The notes beneath the pieces are model-generated. The model ran no database searches and had not been told where the DNA came from. It saw only the letters and a list, made by a program, of their open reading frames with translations. Shown one piece after another: positions 1 to 5,339 of a DNA stretch of 6,006 nt; the stretch's first letter is position 1, and each line of letters starts with the position of its first letter. This DNA is from Clostridia bacterium (GTDB lineage Bacteria; Bacillota; Clostridia; Christensenellales; UBA1242), in assembly GCA_017456465.1 (NCBI GenBank), contig JAFTJJ010000129.1, positions 1 through 6,006 on the forward strand. The letters run 5' to 3'. Position numbers and translations under genes: made by a program.

Positions 1-916
1 CACCATCACCCAAATTTGTGCCTTTGATTTTATATGCGGCTTTTTCTTTTGGCCTGCTTGCCTTGTCCTTTTCATAATATTTCAAAAAACTGTCTTCGAT
101 CTCTTCTTTTCTTGGCATGTCTTTGCAACTGAGTATTGTTCCATCGTCAGTTATTTCATGTCCCAAAAGCTCAAAATATCGCCCCAAGAGCGAATTTAAA
201 AACATTAAAGATCCACGACCATCGGCAAGAGCATGAAAACATTCAAAACAAATTTTGAAATCATCATAAATCACACGAATCAAATTCGCGTTGGTGTCCG
301 AAAGATCAAATTTTTGACAAGGAAAATCATTGTCCTTGACAGGAACAAGTTTTCTTGGTGCTCTTTCGAAATAGTTCCAAAACAAACCACGCTTTAAACA
401 AACATTAAATGATGGAAATCTTGGCAAGATGTCTTCAACAGCTTTTGCAAGAACTTTTGCATCAACTTTTTCATATGTTACAGCTGAAATCCTGTAAACA
501 AAATTCCAGTGCCTTCTTTCTGCCGATGGATAAATTGTCCCAGCATTGTCAAGCCTGAGCCAAGGTGGAGTTTTTTGCTTTTTGTAAAGAGCACTCATTC
601 TTTTGTCATACTCCGCAGCTTCAGCCTTCTCTTTTTCTTTGCGCTCTTTTGTTATTTGTCTAATTATTGCAAGCTTTTTGAAATAATTGATTTTTTTTGT
701 TTCTTCAAGATTTTTTTGCTTGAGTTTTTCTTGTTTTATTTCTTGATTTTTTTTCTGTTTTTCAGCAAGTTTTGCTGCCTTTTTATTCGCCTTTTCTTGT
801 TTATTGATGGCTTTTTGCTTTTTTTTGATGGCCTTTTTGCAATTTTTTTCCTCAACAACAAAAGCCTGACCTTGAGACTCCTCGATTTTCATTTGAGAAA
901 CATGCTCTTTTTTCAT
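1..916 (-). CDS. Condensation/acyltransferase-like protein with lysine-rich coiled N-terminus (partial, C-terminus off the left edge)
   Basis: An open frame of 305 codons starts at ATG 916 and runs without a stop to the window edge. Residues about 24-115 are a highly charged Lys/Glu/Gln segment with no Pro or Gly, probably a long helix or coiled coil. From W119 it becomes globular: YPSAERRHWNF (129-139), ILPRFPSF (163-170), RGLFWNYFE (176-184) and FHALADG (227-233). His228-x3-Asp232-Gly233 matches the HxxxDG active-site motif of the CoA-dependent acyltransferase/condensation superfamily, where the His acts as general base. From memory, the layout resembles Bacillota proteins loosely annotated as alcohol acetyltransferases, which mostly lack this N-terminal extension. 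Substrate and physiological role are unknown. There is no signal peptide or membrane segment, so it is probably cytoplasmic. AAAGGTGGG (932-940) may be the ribosome binding site, but its spacing to ATG 916 is long (about 15). ATG 892 is a weaker alternative. The gene has its own promoter and is separated from rplQ by a terminator. Confidence 0.75.
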   Translation of the reverse strand, partial: MKKEHVSQMKIEESQGQAFVVEEKNCKKAIKKKQKAINKQEKANKKAAKLAEKQKKNQEIKQEKLKQKNLEETKKINYFKKLAIIRQITKERKEKEKAEAAEYDKRMSALYKKQKTPPWLRLDNAGTIYPSAERRHWNFVYRISAVTYEKVDAKVLAKAVEDILPRFPSFNVCLKRGLFWNYFERAPRKLVPVKDNDFPCQKFDLSDTNANLIRVIYDDFKICFECFHALADGRGSLMFLNSLLGRYFELLGHEITDDGTILSCKDMPRKEEIEDSFLKYYEKDKASRPKEKAAYKIKGTNLGDG

Positions 917-958
917 AAAATTAAAGATAATCCCACCTTTCCTTTTACTTTGTAAATA

Positions 959-987
959 ATTATAACATGAAATTATTTCGATTTCAT
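959..987 (-). promoter_or_regulatory. Sigma-A-type promoter with extended -10 for the left-edge gene
   Basis: On the minus strand a perfect TATAAT lies at 964-959, preceded by TG one base upstream (TGTTATAAT, an extended -10). A 17-base spacer separates it from ATGAAA at 987-982, which matches the TTGACA -35 consensus at 4 of 6 positions. Transcription would start near 952, giving a leader of about 35 bases before ATG 916. It lies downstream of the rplQ terminator, where an independent gene needs a promoter. In such AT-rich DNA a TATAAT can occur by chance, but the extended -10, the spacing and the position support it. Confidence 0.65.
967..987. promoter_or_regulatory. Perfect 7-base dyad inside the promoter, possible operator
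   Basis: ATGAAAT (967-973) and ATTTCAT (981-987) form a perfect inverted repeat with a 7-base spacer, making a 21-base dyad. The right arm covers the whole -35 hexamer, and the rest fills the spacer up to 2 bases from the -10 hexamer. That is a classic site for a dimeric repressor. No regulator gene is visible in the window and the arms are AT-rich, so an operator role is inference. Confidence 0.35.
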
Positions 988-1022
988 ATTAATTTTGGGT
1001 GATATTTTACAAATAATAAAAT

Positions 1023-1056
1023 AAAAACACACAATTTTAATGTTTTGCGTGTTTTT
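1023..1056 (-). terminator. Second hairpin, possible backup terminator
   Basis: In the minus-strand transcript AAAAACACGC can pair with GTGTGTTTTT over 10 positions, including one G-U wobble, around a 14-base loop. A T-rich run (TTTTTATTTTATT) overlaps and follows the right arm. The stem is mostly A-T outside a short CACGC/GTGTG core and the loop is long, so it would be a weak terminator. It could instead be a chance fold in AT-rich DNA. Confidence 0.3.
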
Positions 1057-1102
1057 CATGTTAAATAATTGATTTTTTTCATTTGGATAACTCTTTTAAA
1101 CG

Positions 1103-1138
1103 AAAAAAAAATTCAGGCCACATAACCTGAATTTTTTT
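1103..1138 (-). terminator. Intrinsic terminator of the ribosomal operon after rplQ
   Basis: The core stem is ATTCAGG (1111-1117) paired with CCTGAAT (1126-1132) around an 8-base loop. Flanking A and T tracts extend the perfect inverted repeat to 13 pairs. Read on the minus strand, the stem is followed by an uninterrupted run of nine T (1111-1103). It starts 13 bases after the rplQ stop. Because A and T tracts flank both sides it could work in both directions, although no plus-strand gene is seen nearby. Confidence 0.9.
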
Positions 1139-1151
1139 GTTGATTTCAAAA

Positions 1152-1661
1152 TTAAACCAATTCAACAATGCACATTTGAGCGTTGTCGCCTCTTCTGAGA
1201 GTTGTTTTGATAATTCTTGTGTATCCACCAGCATTACCTTTTTCTTCTGCTCTTTGAACATACTTTGGAGCAAGTTCATCAAACATTTTCTCAATGAGAG
1301 GATTTTTGATACCTTGAGTTCTAGCAGCAAAAGCAGCTTTCTTTTCGCCCTTAACTCTTTGTTCTTGTCTGTCTTCAAGCATTGAAAGAAGGCGTCTTCT
1401 TGCGTTAAGCTTTTTTGCACCATCTTTGTTCACTGTCACAGTCTTTTCTTTGCCTTTTTCGTCAACTGTTTTCTTTTCTGCAGTCACAACATCAGCATAA
1501 CCTTTGATTGCGATTGTGAGGCATTTTTCGGCGTATTTAGCGGCTTCTTTTGCACGGTCAAGAGTAGTTTCAATTCTTCCATACCAAAGAAGGTCTGTAG
1601 CAAGGTTTGCAACCATAGCAAGTCTTTGGTCGGTTGGTCTTCCAAGTTTCTTTGTACTCAT
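1152..1661 (-). CDS. rplQ: 50S ribosomal protein L17, with an internal insertion
   Basis: L17 is a large-subunit protein near the peptide exit tunnel. The N-terminus KKLGRPTDQRLAM (4-16), then GRIETTLDRAKE (28-39), is the L17 signature, and the C-terminus carries MFDELAPKY (126-134) and GGYTRI...GDNAQM..VELV (145-169). At 169 residues it is clearly longer than the usual 115-130. The extra length is a charged segment at about 57-110 (KKTVDEKGKEK, then LNARRRLLSMLEDRQEQ) between the helical N-terminal half and the conserved C-terminal half. The start is ATG 1661. Its ribosome binding site AAGGAG sits on the rpoA stop codon (TAAGGAG), so the two genes are probably translationally coupled. It is the last gene of the operon, followed by the terminator. 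Confidence 0.97.
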   Translation of the reverse strand: MSTKKLGRPTDQRLAMVANLATDLLWYGRIETTLDRAKEAAKYAEKCLTIAIKGYADVVTAEKKTVDEKGKEKTVTVNKDGAKKLNARRRLLSMLEDRQEQRVKGEKKAAFAARTQGIKNPLIEKMFDELAPKYVQRAEEKGNAGGYTRIIKTTLRRGDNAQMCIVELV

Positions 1662-1673
1662 GATTTTTTCTCC

Positions 1674-2627
1674 TTATTCTTCTCTAGCCTTGAGGCTAAG
1701 TCCTAAACTCTCTAATTTGTGAATAACTTCATCAAGAGATTTTCTACCAAGATTCTTAACTTTGAGCATATCATCTTCGCTCTTTTTGATAAGATCTTCA
1801 ACAGTGTTGATTCCTGCACGTTTCAAACAGTTATATGAACGAACTGAAAGATCCATGTCTTCAATGCTCATTGACATCAATTTGTGAACCTTGTCTTCTT
1901 CACGGCTCACAAGAATTGAAGTGTTTGCCATTGAATCAACAAGTTCAACAAACAATCCAATGTGTTCATTCAAAAGTTTTGCTGACAAACTAATTGCTTC
2001 TTTTGCCAAAACTGTGCCATTTGTTGTCACTTCAAGAATGAGCTTATCAAAGTCAGTGTTTTGTCCAACACGAGTGTTTTCAACTGTGTAAGATGCTGAT
2101 CTCACTGGAGTGAAAATACTGTCGATTGGAATGTAGCCAACAGGAAGTGACACATCTTTGTTCTTGTCAGAAGAAACATATCCTCTGCCACGACCAACCA
2201 TGATTTCCATGTCAAGTTCGCCATCAGCCTCAAGAGTGCAGATGTACAAATCTGGGTTCAACACTCTCACTTCGTCATCTGGAGCAATGTCAGCAGCAGT
2301 AACCACGCATGGTCCTTTTGCTTTGAGTGAAATTACTTTCTTGAAGGCAGCATCAGTGCTCATTGTTTTCACTGCAAGGCTCTTCATGTTGAGAACAATT
2401 TCAGTCACGTCTTCTTTTGAACCCTTGAGTGTTGAGAATTCATGTTGAACGCCCTCGATTTTAATATTTGTCACAGCTGCACCAGGAAGGCTTGACAAGA
2501 GAACACGACGAAGTGCGTTTCCGATTGTCACACCAAATCCCCTCTCAAGTGGCTCAAGCACGAATTTTGCATAGCCACCATTGCCTTCTTCAATGCAATC
2601 AATTCTTGGTCTTTCAATTTCTAACAT
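1674..2627 (-). CDS. rpoA: DNA-directed RNA polymerase subunit alpha
   Basis: The alpha dimer is the assembly platform of RNA polymerase, and its C-terminal domain contacts UP elements and activators. The 317-residue length is normal. The N-terminal assembly domain shows GFGVTIGNALRRVLLSSLPG (30-49) and VGRGRGYV (144-151). The C-terminal domain (about 254-312) has LSVRSYNCLKRAGI (260-273), with Arg263 at the position of E. coli DNA-binding Arg265, and KNLGRKSL (291-298), the second DNA-contacting turn. A linker around 235-253 joins the domains. The start is ATG 2627, with AGGAG 8 bases upstream. A nearer out-of-frame ATG at 2632 opens only three codons. The rpsD stop is 21 bases upstream, so it belongs to the operon and is co-expressed with the ribosomal proteins. 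Confidence 0.99.
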   Translation of the reverse strand: MLEIERPRIDCIEEGNGGYAKFVLEPLERGFGVTIGNALRRVLLSSLPGAAVTNIKIEGVQHEFSTLKGSKEDVTEIVLNMKSLAVKTMSTDAAFKKVISLKAKGPCVVTAADIAPDDEVRVLNPDLYICTLEADGELDMEIMVGRGRGYVSSDKNKDVSLPVGYIPIDSIFTPVRSASYTVENTRVGQNTDFDKLILEVTTNGTVLAKEAISLSAKLLNEHIGLFVELVDSMANTSILVSREEDKVHKLMSMSIEDMDLSVRSYNCLKRAGINTVEDLIKKSEDDMLKVKNLGRKSLDEVIHKLESLGLSLKAREE

Positions 2628-2648
2628 AACATAATCTCCTAAAAGTTA

Positions 2649-3269
2649 TTATTTAGAGTAAAGCTCGATAATCAAGTGTTCCTCAATGTTGAGGTCAATG
2701 TCATCTCTTTGTGGAAGAGCAACAACTTTTCCAGTAAGTTTTGCTGGATCAAACTCAAGCCACTTTGGAGCAACAACTCTTGTTTCCTTTACAGCAACAA
2801 AAGGAGCTTTCTTTTGTTTGTTTTCCTTTACAGAAATTACATCACCAACTTTAACTTCAAAAGATGGAATGTTAACTCTCTTTCCATTAACACAAATGTG
2901 TCCATGGTTAACAAGTTGACGAGAAGAAGCACGAGAAGCTCCCATTCCCATTCCGTAAACCACGTTGTCAAGTCTGCGTTCAAGAAGGCTGAGCATGTTT
3001 TCACCAGTCTTGCCTTTCATTCTTTCAGCTTCTTCATAGTAACCATGGAATTGTTTTTCGAGGAGTCCATATGCTCTCTTAACTTTTTGTTTTTCTCTGA
3101 GCTGAGTCAAATACTCAGTAGGCTTCTTTCTTGTGTTTGGATGCATTCCAGGGATAACTGGTCTTCTTTCCATAGCACATTTCTTTGAAAGACATCTTTC
3201 ACCCTTCAAAAAGAGTTTTGCGCCTTCTCTTCTGCACAATCTGCAGTCTGCATCAATATACTTTGCCAT
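2649..3269 (-). CDS. rpsD: 30S ribosomal protein S4, zinc-binding (C+) form
   Basis: S4 is a primary 16S rRNA binder that starts 30S assembly, and in several bacteria it represses its own operon. The 206-residue length is normal. Cys9, Cys12, Cys26 and Cys31 (CX2C-X13-CX4C) form the N-terminal zinc site, in the same spacing as Thermus S4. CAMERRP (31-37) and LREKQKVKRAYG (57-68) are typical. The S4 RNA-binding domain lies at about 97-160 (ERRLDNVVYGMG, then ICVNGKRVNIPSF). The C-terminus EEHLIIELYSK is canonical. The start is ATG 3269, with AAAGGAG just upstream and 15 bases to the rpsK stop. Its position between rpsK and rpoA matches Clostridia and many other bacteria but not Bacillus. Confidence 0.98.
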   Translation of the reverse strand: MAKYIDADCRLCRREGAKLFLKGERCLSKKCAMERRPVIPGMHPNTRKKPTEYLTQLREKQKVKRAYGLLEKQFHGYYEEAERMKGKTGENMLSLLERRLDNVVYGMGMGASRASSRQLVNHGHICVNGKRVNIPSFEVKVGDVISVKENKQKKAPFVAVKETRVVAPKWLEFDPAKLTGKVVALPQRDDIDLNIEEHLIIELYSK

Positions 3270-3284
3270 TGTTTTCTCCTTTCA

Positions 3285-3677
3285 CTATACTCTTCTACGC
3301 TTAGGTGGACGACAACCATTGTGAGGAATAGGAGAAACATCACGAATGAGTGTTACTTCTACGTCAGCAGTTGCAAGAGAACGAATTGCTTGCTCTCTTC
3401 CGTTGCCAGGTCCCTTAACATAAACTTCGACTGATTTGATTCCGTAATCTTTTGCGATCTTGATTGCTTTTTCAGCAGCTTGACCTGCAGCAAAAGGTGT
3501 ACTTTTTCTACTTCCCTTGTAACCAAGAGCTCCGGCTGAACAAGCAGCAAGAGTGTTACCAGCTACATCAGTAACAGTTACAATAGTGTTGTTGAATGAA
3601 GATTGAATATGAACAATACCTTTGTCCACATTAGTGGTAATTTTACGTTTCTTAGTTGATTTCTTAACTGTTGCCAT
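3285..3677 (-). CDS. rpsK: 30S ribosomal protein S11
   Basis: S11 forms part of the 30S platform near the E site, beside the mRNA-rRNA Shine-Dalgarno helix. The 130-residue length is typical. Visible family blocks are GIVHIQSSFNNTIVTVTD (20-37), GSRKSTPFAAGQAAEKA (55-71), VKGPGNGREQAIRSL (87-101) and the C-terminus RDVSPIPHNGCRPPKRRRV (112-130). In the central block ACSAGALGYKG (45-55) differs slightly from the common SSAGGLGFKG, which is within normal variation. The start is ATG 3677. The ribosome binding site AAGGAG overlaps the rpsM stop (TAAGGAG), leaving an 11-base gap. It ends in TAG. Confidence 0.98.
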   Translation of the reverse strand: MATVKKSTKKRKITTNVDKGIVHIQSSFNNTIVTVTDVAGNTLAACSAGALGYKGSRKSTPFAAGQAAEKAIKIAKDYGIKSVEVYVKGPGNGREQAIRSLATADVEVTLIRDVSPIPHNGCRPPKRRRV

Positions 3678-3688
3678 ATTTCTTCTCC

Positions 3689-4054
3689 TTATTTCTTCTT
3701 CACAGAGCTTCCACGTGGGCCTTTTCTTGTTCTTGCATTAGAACGAGTGCTTTGTCCACGAACAGGAAGTCCTTTTCTGTGTCTAACACCGCGATAACTT
3801 CCGATTTCCATGAGAGCTTTGATGTTCAAAGCCACATCACGACGAAGGTCACCTTCAGTTGTTACATTTTTATCCATGTATTCACGGATTTTGTTGATAT
3901 CATTCTCGGTAAGATCCTTAACTCTTGTGCTTGGATCAATTTTTGTAGCTTCGAGAATTTTGTTGGAAGTAACTCTTCCAATTCCGTAGATATAAGTAAG
4001 ACCTATTTCTACGCGCTTTTCATTTGGTAAATCCACACCAGCAATACGTGCCAT
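3689..4054 (-). CDS. rpsM: 30S ribosomal protein S13
   Basis: S13 sits in the 30S head and bridges to the 50S and the P-site tRNA. The 121-residue length is normal. The N-terminus MARIAGVDLPNEKRVEIGLTY has the family form, followed by the helix-two-turn-helix GIGRVTS (24-30). The basic C-terminal block SYRGVRHRKGLPVRGQ (86-101) and TRSNARTRKG (103-112) contacts rRNA and tRNA. The start is ATG 4054, with a strong GGAGG (4061-4065) 6 bases upstream. A 129-base gap separates it from rpmJ, the longest gap inside the operon. In E. coli the S4-regulated alpha operon leader occupies the matching place, so regulation here is plausible but not shown. Confidence 0.99.
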   Translation of the reverse strand: MARIAGVDLPNEKRVEIGLTYIYGIGRVTSNKILEATKIDPSTRVKDLTENDINKIREYMDKNVTTEGDLRRDVALNIKALMEIGSYRGVRHRKGLPVRGQSTRSNARTRKGPRGSSVKKK

Positions 4055-4183
4055 TATTATCCTCCATTGAGATATGTTTTTATTATTTAATATTTTTTAT
4101 TTTTCGCCTTAAACTAATTTGCAAAAATATAACCACAAGAGTCTCCATTTGCCGCGGGTGACTCTCGATTATTTTCAAATTTA
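4055..4183 (-). promoter_or_regulatory. Structured gap upstream of rpsM, possible leader
   Basis: This is the only sizeable gap in an otherwise tightly packed operon. On the transcript AGAGTC (4165-4160) pairs with GACTCT (4143-4138), and CC/GG pairs continue inside after one mismatch, leaving a 10-base loop. The stem is not followed directly by a T run, so it is not a standard terminator, though a T tract starts about 10 bases later. An AT-only pairing (ATATTTTT with AAAAATAT) lies downstream. The heptamer AATGGAG occurs in the hairpin's right arm and again at the rpsM ribosome binding site. I see no confident promoter. A leader bound by a ribosomal protein such as S4 is possible by analogy only. 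Confidence 0.4.
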
Positions 4184-4300
4184 TTAACCCTGAACTTGTT
4201 TGTGTTTAGGATTCTTACTGCAGATAACTCTGAGTTTGCCTTCGCGCTTAATAACTTTGCAACTGTCACACATAGGCTTTACACTTGGTCTAACTTTCAT
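4184..4300 (-). CDS. rpmJ: 50S ribosomal protein L36, zinc-binding (C+) form
   Basis: L36 is the smallest ribosomal protein and binds 23S rRNA. Translation from ATG 4300 gives 38 residues ending in TAA: MKVRPSVKPMC, then DSCKVIKREG, then LRVICS and the tail NPKHKQVQG. Length and sequence match the family almost position by position. Cys11, Cys14, Cys27 and His33 form the zinc ribbon, so this is the zinc-dependent version. GGAG lies 9 bases upstream of the start. It sits 32 bases after infA, the usual place in Bacillota. Confidence 0.97.
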   Translation of the reverse strand: MKVRPSVKPMCDSCKVIKREGKLRVICSKNPKHKQVQG

Positions 4301-4332
4301 TTTTCTTTTCTCCTATTTTTCCTTAAGATTTT

Positions 4333-4551
4333 TTATTTGCTTCTCCAAATAATTCTGCCTCTAGTAAGGTCATATGGGCTCATTTCAAGCTTTACTGTAT
4401 CCCCTTCATAAACATGAATAAAGTTCTTCCAAAGTTTTCCAGAAAGGTATGCAGTCACCACGTGACCGCCAGCAAGTTGAACTTTGAATGTTGCCCCAGG
4501 CATTGCTTCAATAACTACGCCTTCAGTTTCAATTACATCATCCTTACTCAA
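4333..4551 (-). CDS. infA: Translation initiation factor IF-1, TTG start
   Basis: IF-1 binds the 30S A site during initiation and works with IF-2 and IF-3. At 72 residues it has the usual length and forms a single OB fold. MSKDDVIETEGVV (1-13), SGKLWKNFI (37-45) and SPYDLTRGRIIWRSK (58-72) identify it. The start codon is TTG (4551-4549), not ATG. This start gives the conserved N-terminus and has a GGAGG 10 bases upstream, and the only nearby ATGs are out of frame. In an ungapped alignment recalled from memory, E. coli His35, Arg41 and Arg46 correspond to Tyr35, Trp41 and His46, so basic rRNA-facing positions are altered. Only 2 bases separate it from the map stop, and the KOW-domain gene found between map and infA in some Bacillota is missing. 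Confidence 0.97.
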   Translation of the reverse strand: MSKDDVIETEGVVIEAMPGATFKVQLAGGHVVTAYLSGKLWKNFIHVYEGDTVKLEMSPYDLTRGRIIWRSK

Positions 4552-4553
4552 AA

Positions 4554-5339
4554 CTATTCTGCCTCCAATTTACGCGTCAAGATCGCCCTGCCCTCTGGTG
4601 AAACTTGAGTTAAAATTTCACACCCAGACTCAGTGATCAAAACGGTATTTTCATAATGCGCACTTGGGAGTCCGTCGCGCGTGCGGTGATCCCATCCGTT
4701 GATTCGAACTTCATGAGACCCCATATTGATCATCGGCTCGATTGCAATTGTGTTGCCACTTTTGAGTTTCAAGCCTGTTCCAGCCATTCCATAATTTGGA
4801 ACTGATGGATCTTCGTGCATTTGCCTGCCAATTCCATGCCCTACAAAATCACGAACAACACCATAACCAAATTTTTCTGCATATGTCTGGATTCTTGATC
4901 CAATATCTCCAAGCCTGCTGCCTTCTTTGAGACCTTTGATCCCCTCAAAGAAACTAGCTTTTGTCACATCGATTAGTTTTTGTTTTTCAGGACTAATTTT
5001 GCCAATAGCAATCGTCCTTGCAGCATCACCGTGCCATCCTTTAAAGATTGCTCCACAGTCAATGCTCAAAATTTGACCTTCTTCAAGTGGTTTGTCACTT
5101 GGAAAGCCATGAACAACAACGTCATCCACAGATGCACAAATAGTTCCAGGGAAACCTTGATAGTGCAAAAATGATGGTTTTGCTCCTCTACTAATTATAT
5201 AATCATGAGCGATTTTGTCAAGTGCTTTGGTTGAAATTCCAGGTTTTGCATGAGCTTCAAGGAGTTCAAGCGTTTCTGCAACAATACTTCCAGCAACTCT
5301 CATCAAATCGATCTGTTCTTGGTTTTTTACTGTAATCAT
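4554..5339 (-). CDS. map: Methionine aminopeptidase, type I
   Basis: This cytoplasmic metalloprotease removes the initiator methionine from new proteins whose second residue is small. At 261 residues it has the usual length of the short type I form, with no N-terminal zinc-finger extension. The five metal ligands are visible in the pita-bread fold: Asp94 (SIDCG), Asp105 (GWHGDAART), His168 (VGHGIG), Glu201 (AIEPMI) and Glu230 (AHYENTV). Substrate-binding His77 (VVVHGFP) and His175 (MHEDPSVPNYG) are also in place. There is no type II insertion. The start ATG overlaps the adk stop by one base (TAATG). No strong ribosome binding site precedes it (only GGG nearby), so its translation probably depends on ribosomes finishing adk. 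It ends in TAG. Confidence 0.98.
   Translation of the reverse strand: MITVKNQEQIDLMRVAGSIVAETLELLEAHAKPGISTKALDKIAHDYIISRGAKPSFLHYQGFPGTICASVDDVVVHGFPSDKPLEEGQILSIDCGAIFKGWHGDAARTIAIGKISPEKQKLIDVTKASFFEGIKGLKEGSRLGDIGSRIQTYAEKFGYGVVRDFVGHGIGRQMHEDPSVPNYGMAGTGLKLKSGNTIAIEPMINMGSHEVRINGWDHRTRDGLPSAHYENTVLITESGCEILTQVSPEGRAILTRKLEAE
4562..4566 (-). promoter_or_regulatory. Ribosome binding site fixing the TTG start of infA
   Basis: GGAGG on the minus strand lies inside the last codons of map, 10 bases before the TTG at 4551. It decides the infA start, because no in-frame ATG would preserve the IF-1 N-terminus. The overlap with map coding suggests translational coupling. Confidence 0.8.

Larger units (their letters stand above)
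917..1151. other. Intergenic spacer between rplQ and the left-edge gene
   Basis: This 235-base stretch is very AT-rich and has no believable gene on either strand. It holds, in minus-strand order, the rplQ terminator (1103-1138), a second hairpin (1023-1056), the dyad and promoter (959-987), and the leader with a GGTGGG ribosome binding site. In many Clostridia ecfA/ecfT-truA-rplM-rpsI follow rplQ. Here that continuation is absent at this point. Confidence 0.8.

Noticed and set aside
509..955. Plus-strand open frame of 148 codons rich in Phe and Leu, looking like a membrane protein
   Set aside because: It is the antisense of the lysine-rich helix, where AAA/AAG codons read as TTT/CTT. It has no ribosome binding site, and the minus-strand frame has recognisable protein motifs.
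681..1079. 17-base exact repeat AAATAATTGATTTTTTT at 681-697 and 1063-1079
   Set aside because: It is low-complexity AT sequence, one copy inside the coding region and one in the spacer. Chance is the simplest explanation, and there is no sign of a mobile element or further copies.
2676..3188. Plus-strand open frame of 170 codons
   Set aside because: It lies entirely opposite rpsD, which is a certain gene, and its product resembles no family.
3671..4030. Plus-strand open frame of 119 codons
   Set aside because: It is a shadow of rpsM on the opposite strand, with no ribosome binding site or recognisable motif.
4083..4148. Minus-strand 21-codon ORF (METLVVIFLQ..., basic end) in the gap before rpsM
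   Set aside because: It has a hydrophobic middle and a basic tail, but no ribosome binding site precedes its ATG and it starts inside the hairpin arm. It is probably chance, and conservation would be needed to revive it.
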